A stretch of 15,253 nt of DNA from assembly GCA_014885115.2 (NCBI GenBank), contig WKLE02001063.1, positions 7,850 to 23,102 of the forward strand, in the 5' to 3' direction. The notes below the pieces were generated by a model that did no database searches, had not been told where the DNA came from, and saw only the letters and a list, made by a program, of their open reading frames with translations. Source of the stretch: Asterionellopsis glacialis. Lineage: Eukaryota; Bacillariophyta; Plagiogrammaphyceae; Rhaphoneidales; Asterionellopsidaceae. The position numbers and the translations under genes were made by a program. Below, one piece after another: positions 9,601 through 15,253 of this stretch (its first letter is position 1; every line of letters begins with the position of its first letter).

Positions 9601-9845
9601 ATAGAGATAGTTCTGCATCAAATCGTCAACGACAAAAGTATGAAGCACCTAAGTTTGAACTAAATATCGAGGCGGTAGGAAACGAGGAGAACGCACTTAA
9701 TGGAGTTCCTAGCAGGAGTGTATCGAGCACAGCATCTCACGGTACCAAGGAACTTCCAATTGATCCTTCACCATCACAACAGTCCGCCCGATCGAGCCGT
9801 AGTTTCAGAAATCCTTTCAGAAAATCAAGGAAACAAAAAGCATGA
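3627..9845 (+). CDS. Unconventional myosin fused to ankyrin repeats and a C-terminal kinase-like domain (two exons)
   Basis: Joined exons 3627-4982 and 5076-9845 give 2041 aa. ATG 3627 is the first in frame and follows a pyrimidine-rich leader. Residues 1-80 are SH3-like. The motor covers ~125-980: P-loop GESGAGKT 278-285, switch I NDNSSRFGK 351-359, switch II DIFGFE 581-586, actin-binding HYIRCLKPN 778-786 and SH1 region 808-835. All nucleotide-binding signatures are intact, so it should be an active ATP-driven motor on actin. Ser/basic-rich inserts lie at ~186-224 and in loop 1 (~300-328); a longer one sits in the converter. About five IQ motifs (1005-1136) should bind calmodulin-like light chains. 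Eight ankyrin repeats (~1181-1577), a kinase-like domain (~1666-1927) and a basic Ser/Arg tail follow. There is no long coiled coil, so dimerisation is not obvious. It probably links actin movement to cargo or signalling partners through the ankyrin part. I do not assign a myosin class; class III (NINAC) has its kinase at the other end. Confidence 0.9.
4983..5075 (+). other. Intron 1 of the myosin gene (93 bp, phase 0)
   Basis: The donor is ATG|GTGAGTGAG and the acceptor CTCTATAG|ATGACT. Reading through meets a stop at 5046-5048. Splicing restores LDSM-MTVGFEPETIQS, the expected motor sequence ahead of the helix leading to AGNMTF. The ATG at 5076 is therefore an internal Met and not a separate gene start. 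Confidence 0.9.
6339..6635 (+). other. Converter-region insertion in the myosin motor
   Basis: Between the SH1/relay side (YYILGDRW) and the converter strand (LQLGRNKVFLR) there are about 140 residues, where classical myosins have roughly 40-50. The extra ~90 residues are Ser/Arg-rich. They include AERRRSTIGSPAGG and the basic cluster KRRKKK (protein 939-944), and end in an acidic ETEED. The frame runs straight through with no splice sites needed to remove it. Confidence 0.7.
7260..8448 (+). other. Ankyrin repeat region of the myosin tail
   Basis: Eight repeats share a G-x-LPLH-x-A type signature: GELPLHMI, GALPIHHA, GRLPIHVA, GGLPLHIA, GDLPLHLL, GDLPLHIA, GHSPLFLS and GLLPIQVA. Spacing is 34-40 residues. 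The last two are degenerate. Ankyrin stacks bind protein partners; here the region separates the IQ lever arm from the kinase-like domain. Confidence 0.88.
8715..9497 (+). other. Kinase-like domain, predicted pseudokinase
   Basis: A candidate beta-3 Lys occurs in QQVIAKL (residue 1672). The catalytic-loop equivalent is HGDFGTHNIG, keeping Asp1770 and Asn1775, with Gly replacing the usual Arg of HRD. The DFG position reads LGVGG (1786-1790), with no metal-binding Asp. FYHPPES stands at the APE motif, followed by YDIWAYGIVLYE (subdomain IX) and HHDPDQRMQSMRDVLEHPFF (subdomain XI). No glycine-rich loop is visible. The fold is supported; phosphotransfer is doubtful. Confidence 0.75.
9501..9842 (+). 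other. Basic Ser/Arg-rich C-terminal tail of the myosin
   Basis: About 114 residues of low complexity. They include RRRSESRSKS-type arginine-serine stretches and end in a basic cluster, FRNPFRKSRKQKA. The tail is probably disordered and phosphorylatable. The final basic and aromatic residues could contact acidic membranes, which is inference. Confidence 0.6.
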
Positions 9846-10064
9846 AAGTAAAAACGAGAGCAGAAAAATAGTATGAACGTTACAAGTAAATTATTGTTAG
9901 TTATTTGACCCACTGTTAAATTATGTAATGTCCTGGTCAACATCAATTGTGTGTATTCTTACATCTTTATTAGATAGTAGGGGAAAGTGATGCATGTGTA
10001 GGCTTGCTACGTGTTTTTCATACCCAGTCGGTCATGCGAAGGGTTCTTTCCATATTTAGTCACA
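9846..10064. other. Convergent intergenic region between myosin and RTEL1
   Basis: 219 bp, AT-rich, lying between two facing stop codons. It must carry both 3' UTRs and polyadenylation sites, so the transcripts may overlap. No other feature seen. Confidence 0.6.
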
Positions 10065-13000
10065 TTATGTCTGTGGAATTATCTCAAGTTCCTCATCTTC
10101 GCTGGACAAGACATCTTCAAGAGATTCACACATTTGAGTGAGAGATGGTGCACCAGCTCCTGGTTTTTGTTCAAATACTATGCGCGCAAGAGATTTCTTT
10201 TCAGTTGTAGTCCTACAAACGGGGCAGGTGTTGCTCTTGTTCAACCATTGCCCCCAGCACTCTATGCAAGCATGGTGCCCGCAATCGGCCATAAAAGGCT
10301 ATGTGTCGTAATGCAAAACTTATGATTAGACACAAAAAAACGAAAGCAAATATCAAAACACAATTTAAAAGACTGCAAAGGGTATTTCGTACCTTAGTTG
10401 ATGTTTTCGAACAGATTGTACACACCAATTCTTTAGGAGCATGACTCTTCATCTTGCTGAGAATTGCTGCTGGATTTTTCGAACGTTGCTTGGTAAATGG
10501 GTCCGAGACGGCCTTCTGCAGCATGCTTGCTACTAGATCCTGTTTTGACTCATTGGCTACTTGCTTCTTCTTATCTGATGGCCACACCTGTGCTGTCGCT
10601 TTTTCAAGCTGGGCTTTACTTGGGAGTTTCTGCGCTGGCACAGCAGGAAGGCCAGTATGTTGCCTTTTGGATCGCTTATAGGGGTTGTCACATTGCCGCT
10701 TGCTTTGAGGCTGGGATTCATTGATTTTATGTTGCTTTTGACGTTGTATCTCTTGTGCCTCCATCAAGGCTGCCTCCATTGCTCTCTTAGATTCAATTTG
10801 TTCTTGTGTCATTTCTGATTGGTTTTCCTTATTGATAAGAGTGCGTGATGGTATATCTGCTTGGCGAAAACGAGACGCGTCAACACTATGCTCGCCTCTT
10901 TCGCCTTTCTCCCTGTTTCTTGCATGTAAAATGCGTTTAGAAGCCTTGACCTCTTCAGCCAGTGCTTGTACAGAGCAAACAAAACGATGTGGAATTATGT
11001 TACAGAATTCATCAATAAGATTCCTTTCATGATCAATGATCTTTCCGTACTTTAAAAGAATCTCAACGAGAGGCTTTGAATCACGCAAGTATTCTACCAC
11101 TTTTCCTTTTGTATTTTCACGACTTTTCAACAATGGTAAGATTGACGATTCGATTACTTGAAAATCTTTGGACAATAGATGCTTTTTGCACAATCCATGA
11201 AATGCTGATTCTTCAAATTTCATTTTCAAACCCATAGTCTCAATTTCACTTCGATAAACGACAGGTAATAACGGAATCAACAAATCAAGTAGACTATGTG
11301 ACTTTCCTTGTTGGTTATTGTCATTGGTCGAATCGTAACGAGCCAAAATGGCAACTAAGCTACGAGCTGCGCGCATGTATGATCTGACATCCTTCCTATC
11401 ACCATGTGTCTTCATAGTAACAAGAATTTTTCTGATAGATGCGAAGTCGTCGGATGTAAGAAGCTTTTTGGCCTTCAAAAAGAAGTCTGCAGCTGTAGTT
11501 TTAGTTTCCTTGACGACTGCAGAAGGTGCACTTTTCTGTTGAAGAACTTGTTTTCGTTTGTTAAAAGCAGAGACACCATCGGTTCTGCTCATTTTATTAT
11601 GCGATGGTGGGAGGCGATCATTTGATTTAGCTTTTTCTAATCCAGCCCAAGCACTCTCGGTTTTTGATTTCATATGGGTCCTTCTATCGCTCGCTGAACT
11701 ACTAGAAGACTTGTACAGTGCTTCAAGTCCTGTTGCGCTTGGTTGGTTACTTTGTTGGTTTGTTTTTACTGGTTGTTCAAGTAATTGTTTTTGTTGTTGC
11801 CTTGCTGCAACTGCCTCCTTCAGATCAATACGAGCCAAAACTTGTTGAGGATGCACATAGCCTTCATCCAGGGCACTACTACTAGTAGTAGAGTGATCAT
11901 TGACATCTTTTTGAATGATAGCTACATTTGTCATGCAATCATTGTCGTTTTCTTCTTCTTCCTCCTCTTTTTCATATTCTAACGCAACTCCATTTTTAGT
12001 TGATCTCCCCATCATAGCAGCAACTTTTTTCTTTTGTTCTTCTACGGTTTTTCTGGCTTGCTTGTAGAAACCGACAAGACCGCCAATAGCACGTCCAAAC
12101 CCTTCATCTTTTTCAATATGTGGTCGTAACCATTTACTTAATCCTATTTGATTCCGCTCTTCGCCAAATCTAGAATCTAACAATAATACTGCACCATAAT
12201 CTGTTTTGTTCCGTATAACTCGTCCAATGGCTTGATTGACAGCTCGATGAGCTTGTTGACTATACCATTCTGCACCAGACAATGTTGTTGGAGTAGATGG
12301 TGATGGTACGTTTTGTTGTTGTTGGGTAGTACTCTTGGTTACGTCTACATCACCAAAACCACCCTCGCCTTTTGGTTTGATACATTGACTTGCACGTGTA
12401 CTATCTAAAAATTCACGTTTGAGTTTCACCTTGGGGTCTAAATACGGTGCAAAGGGTATACCTGTAATGACAACTGCACGGCACATCTCATCTGTAAAAT
12501 CAATGCCCTCTGATATTTTACCGCGGCATACACCCATCAAGACACATCCTGTTGATTTTTTAAGATTTAAAAACTTTTTATATTCACAAATAGCATCACT
12601 TAAATCTGATGTAGATTTGGGTTCTACAACAACAGCCTTTTGAGATAACAGACGTTTCCATGGTGTACTAGGAGGTGTTTCACCAGTATTTGAATTAGCA
12701 TGTGACGCATAATAATTGGGTGCATGGGGAAATGCATATTGACTTGTATTCGTACCTCCACGTTTCCTTCGTGCTTGAAAGAAGGCGTAATTATTGCCTT
12801 TTTTTTGTTGCCATTTATTTCTAGAAGATACAGGACCACCCCATCGTTCAATACAAGTTTCCATGACTCCATAGGATGGAAAAAAGATCAACATACCACT
12901 TGGTACGACGCGTGCCAAGCTAACAATGGTATTCCCCAGTTCGGCAATATATTCTGCATTGTCACGTCGTTCGTACGTACTACTCAATACTTTGCCACTG

Positions 13001-14706
13001 ACACCTTTCCCAATGACTCGTACATGGACTTGTTGTTTTTGAATGATATGTGGATTTTCCAAGGTATGGACAAATCTTAATCCTAATTCCATACTATAAC
13101 TAGGCAAGGGAGATAAGGTACCAGACGTGACTAATATAGAACGCAACTTTAATCCAGCTAATTCTTGCATGGCCAAGGATGGTGCAAAACACCAATACGA
13201 CAATATTCGTCCACTACCTGCATGGTTGTTGTTTTTGGTTTTACTACCAGTTGAATTCCCACCAGCATTATTATTGACATGAACACGATACGTACGTGCC
13301 TTGGCTAAACATCGTGCTTCGGTTGTTTCACCAAAGACAAGTTTAATACATCGTACCAAATTCTCAAGTTGAGGTGTACCTTTACTACTACTACTACTAC
13401 TACTACTCCCTCCACCTCTGACATCCATGATTAAATCACTGACTTTCCGTACTTCTTGTATAAAAATAGCATGATTGGCATGGGTAATAAAGGCACCTTT
13501 TTGGAAGATTTCAAATATATATTCACCCGAATATGCTTTTTCCATTGAGGGTATATGTTTCGTCATATATTCTTCCAATTGCAATAACAAGGCTTTCATT
13601 TTGACTAAATTATCGATACGGACTCGTTCACCTAATTCTGGCATGGCCTGGACGTAATGTATCGCGCGTGTAATTTCCCCTATACATCCTGCGACATGTA
13701 AACTTGACAAATCAAAAGATGCGGAATCACTGGCAAAGGATTCTAAATTGTGCGCTTCATCAAAGATTACAATTGCATTTTCCCATTGTATATCTTGGAG
13801 TGTGGTATCACGTGCATCCTTATCAAACAAATAATTGTACGGTACCAAGACTAATTCGGCGTCTTTCACCAAGGACCGGGTATAATAAAATGGACATACT
13901 TTTTTTTGTTTCCCCATGAGGACTAGATCTTCCATATCCATGACTGGTTGTGTTTGTATATGAGAATTAGTAGCATTGCCGGCACCAGTACTACCACTAC
14001 TGGTACCACAAGAACCACCTGATTCATTCGGAGGTGGTGTAAATCCATTTTCCAAATTGGTACGATACCGACACTTCCGTTCTTTGGCTAATTTTGCACA
14101 ATCATGATTGACTTCACTGGACGTGGATGTTGCTGTTTTGACTTTTGGGTGAACACACATTTGATCACGTGATCCCAACACAGCATGTTTAGGTCTATAT
14201 CGTGTATTGCGCAATTCACGTACCACTTGAGACAATTGTGAATGTGTCCGTGATGCATAAATGATCGTTGGTACCTTGCGTGGTTGTCGACTTGATTGAG
14301 ATGATGATAATTGTTGACTTGATGGTGATAATTGCGATTGCTGACTACTTTTAGTATGATTATCATTTTCAGGTAAGAATCGTGCTTGTTCGCGTTGCCA
14401 TGCCAAGGTGGAACACAACAGACATAGCGTTTTACCTGTACCTGTTGGTGATTCCAACAATGCATTTTCCGAACGATGCAATGCTTCCAATACCTTTTCC
14501 ATGTAGGATTCTTGACATTTGTAGGGACGGAATGGAAAATGAATCGGTACACCGCAAAGTTCCACCGTCGTCGGTGGTGAAGCTAGCAAACTACTGCTAT
14601 TACTGGATTGTTGATGCTGTTGATGTAATGGTGCTTGTACCGCTGCTGAAGTGGCATCTTGATTGCGTGGACGACGACTTGTACTTTTCCTGGCAACTGC
14701 TTTCAT
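10065..14706 (-). CDS. RTEL1: RTEL1-type Fe-S DNA helicase with harmonin-like domains and C-terminal RING (two exons)
   Basis: Joined exons 14706-10393 and 10298-10065 give 1515 aa. The frame extends to 14772 but only with a GTG; the first ATG is at 14706. This is an XPD/Rad3-family helicase. Walker A is SPTGTGKT (86-93), Fe-S cysteines are 184, 203, 212 and 271, and the DEAH box is 316-319. TSGTLSPL (528-535), LENPHIIQKQQVHVRVIGKG (549-568), LIFFPSY (606-612), VCRGKISEGIDF (726-737) and QAIGRVIRNKTDYGAVLLLD (825-844) match RTEL1. Two harmonin-like helical domains (~1072-1124 and ~1166-1224), a basic segment with KRSKRQ (1344-1349) and a RING follow. This order separates it from XPD, DDX11 and FANCJ. 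RTEL1 unwinds D-loops, T-loops and G-quadruplexes in the nucleus. Gln/Ser/Asn-rich insertions interrupt the core (~112-143, 215-262, 430-442, 626-688 and 773-808). An acidic tail ends the protein. Confidence 0.92.
10158..10425 (-). other. C-terminal RING finger of RTEL1 (spans the intron)
   Basis: The ligands are C1429-x2-C1432-x11-C1444-x-H1446-x2-C1449-x2-C1452-x10-C1463-x2-C1466, a C3HC4-type RING. The first pair is on the upstream exon and the rest on the last exon. Human RTEL1 also ends in a zinc-binding RING-like motif. Here the spacing is that of a classical RING, so E3 ligase activity is conceivable. Confidence 0.8.
10299..10392 (-). other. Intron of RTEL1 (94 bp, phase 0) splitting the RING finger
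   Basis: On the minus strand the donor is ACTAAG|GTACGAAA and the acceptor ACACATAG|CCTTTT. Unspliced, the first exon runs on into a hydrophobic, non-conserved frame. Spliced, CTICSKTSTK joins PFMADCGHHACIEC, completing the zinc-ligand pattern across the junction. The length matches the myosin intron. Confidence 0.88.
13384..13407. repeat. (ACT)8 trinucleotide microsatellite encoding poly-Ser
   Basis: Eight perfect ACT units on the plus strand read as AGT on the coding strand, giving eight Ser residues (RTEL1 434-441) after three Gly. The tract lies in the region between the DEAH box and motif III, probably an exposed loop. Perfect unit conservation suggests length polymorphism by replication slippage. 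Confidence 0.9.
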
Positions 14707-15072
14707 GGGTTGTATGATTGTTCTATATTCTATATTAGTATTATTGACACAAGCTACCACATAAACACACACGCTGACCCGTCTTTATGTCTCCCTCTTT
14801 TTTGTGACCTTGCTCCTTCTTCTTGTGTCTTTATCTCAAGGCAAAGTTCCAATCATCTACGTTCGCGCCTCTCTTCTCTTCTATAGAGATTTCATTCATT
14901 TTTCCATCCATCCTGTTGAGGAATCCGGGCAAAATTTGGCGCGTCAAAAGAGAAAAAAGAAAAATAGAGATCAACTTCTCTTATAATACTACTAAAATAA
15001 TAAAATCTTTAGTATCACATGCACTAATACTATTACCAAAATATAATATTAGCGTACACCTAAATTTTGGAA
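14707..15072. promoter_or_regulatory. Promoter region upstream of RTEL1, possibly bidirectional
   Basis: It contains a pyrimidine-rich leader near the RTEL1 start (about 14780-14880), a perfect E2F-type site (listed separately) and an AT-rich block at 14985-15060. No RNA gene was seen. Confidence 0.45.
14935..14942. promoter_or_regulatory. E2F-type site TTTGGCGC
   Basis: TTTGGCGC matches the E2F/DP consensus TTTSSCGC exactly and continues as GCGTCAAA. It lies about 230 bp upstream of the RTEL1 ATG and about 130 bp upstream of ATG 15073. E2F control would fit an S-phase replication helicase. The evidence is motif and position only. Confidence 0.45.
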
Positions 15073-15253
15073 TGAAAAAAACATTTTTTGGAAAGCCAAA
15101 ACAGCAACCTATTGATAGTGAAGATCAATCGCAAGTGAGGCAGGGCTAGGGTTATGAACTGAACAAAACAGACTGTCTTCACACTCCTAAAAAACGTTTG
15201 CTCCTCTCTCTACTCTAGAGAGAACCCCTACCATGAACTCTCTCTCTTGGGAC
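15073..15253 (+). CDS. Possible 5' end of a gene running off the right edge
   Basis: From ATG 15073 a short frame (MKKTFFGKPKQQPIDSEDQS...) reaches a stop at 15147. A donor-like CAA|GTGAGG stands at 15135. An excellent acceptor (pyrimidine run, then CTCTAG) ends at 15218, giving an 84-bp intron of the locally usual size. Joining these leads to a stop six codons later in this frame, so the ATG at 15073 could instead belong to an upstream ORF or 5' UTR. In that case the true start would be ATG 15233 (MNSLSWD..., after CTACC). A second acceptor at 15171 keeps the frame open to the edge but implies a 37-bp intron. Product unknown. Confidence 0.25.

Noticed and set aside
5076..9845. A separate gene starting at ATG 5076
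   Set aside because: That Met lies inside the myosin motor. The preceding P-loop and switch I are on exon 1, and the 93-bp intron joins the two parts without a frame change.
3627..9845. Assignment to class III (NINAC) myosin because of the kinase-like domain
   Set aside because: The kinase-like domain is C-terminal behind ankyrin repeats and is degenerate; the arrangement is not that of NINAC.
10065..10292. Separate 75-aa RING protein starting at ATG 10292
   Set aside because: It lacks the first two zinc ligands, which are supplied by the upstream exon; a canonical GT-AG intron joins them in frame.
10213..10298. Continuation of the RTEL1 frame through the intron
   Set aside because: The translation becomes a hydrophobic and then basic non-conserved tail and destroys the RING; splicing explains it better.
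1..15253. tRNA, rRNA, CRISPR or transposon elements
   Set aside because: Reading by eye I saw no cloverleaf, array, terminal repeats or transposase-like frame. A covariance-model scan would be the decisive test.

Overview
The window looks like a gene-dense piece of nuclear genome from a diatom or a close ochrophyte (stramenopile) relative. Three things point this way. One gene carries a signal peptide followed by an Ala|Phe junction typical of diatom plastid presequences. A giant myosin is fused to ankyrin repeats of the G-x-LPLH type and to a kinase-like domain. The two well-supported introns are single, phase 0, about 93-94 bp, with GT-AG ends. I see no prokaryotic, viral or transposon genes.

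Layout, left to right. (1) 66-791 (+): a CbbY-type HAD phosphatase, probably xylulose-1,5-bisphosphate phosphatase; its true 5' end may lie outside the window. (2) 1093-2499 (-): a LON substrate-binding-domain protein without protease or ATPase parts and with a plastid-type presequence. The two genes converge on a 300-bp gap. (3) 2500-3626: a 1.1-kb divergent promoter region with a helically phased pair of TGACGT bZIP-type boxes, a CCAAT box, and one unexplained minus-strand frame. (4) 3627-9845 (+): a two-exon myosin gene, 2041 aa after splicing. Its order is N-terminal SH3-like segment, motor, about five IQ motifs, about eight ankyrin repeats, a degenerate kinase-like domain and a basic Ser/Arg tail. 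(5) 10065-14706 (-): an RTEL1-type Fe-S DNA helicase of 1515 aa with two harmonin-like domains. Its C-terminal RING finger is complete only after a 94-bp intron is removed. (6) 14707-15253: a divergent promoter with a perfect E2F-type site and what may be the start of another plus-strand gene running off the right edge.

The genes do not form one pathway. The first two plausibly act in the plastid (sugar-phosphate housekeeping and a LON-domain factor), the myosin in actin-based transport or scaffolding, and RTEL1 in nuclear DNA replication, repair and telomere maintenance. The strongest candidate for something undescribed is the myosin-ankyrin-kinase-like fusion, whose DFG motif has lost its Asp and whose converter carries a long basic insertion.
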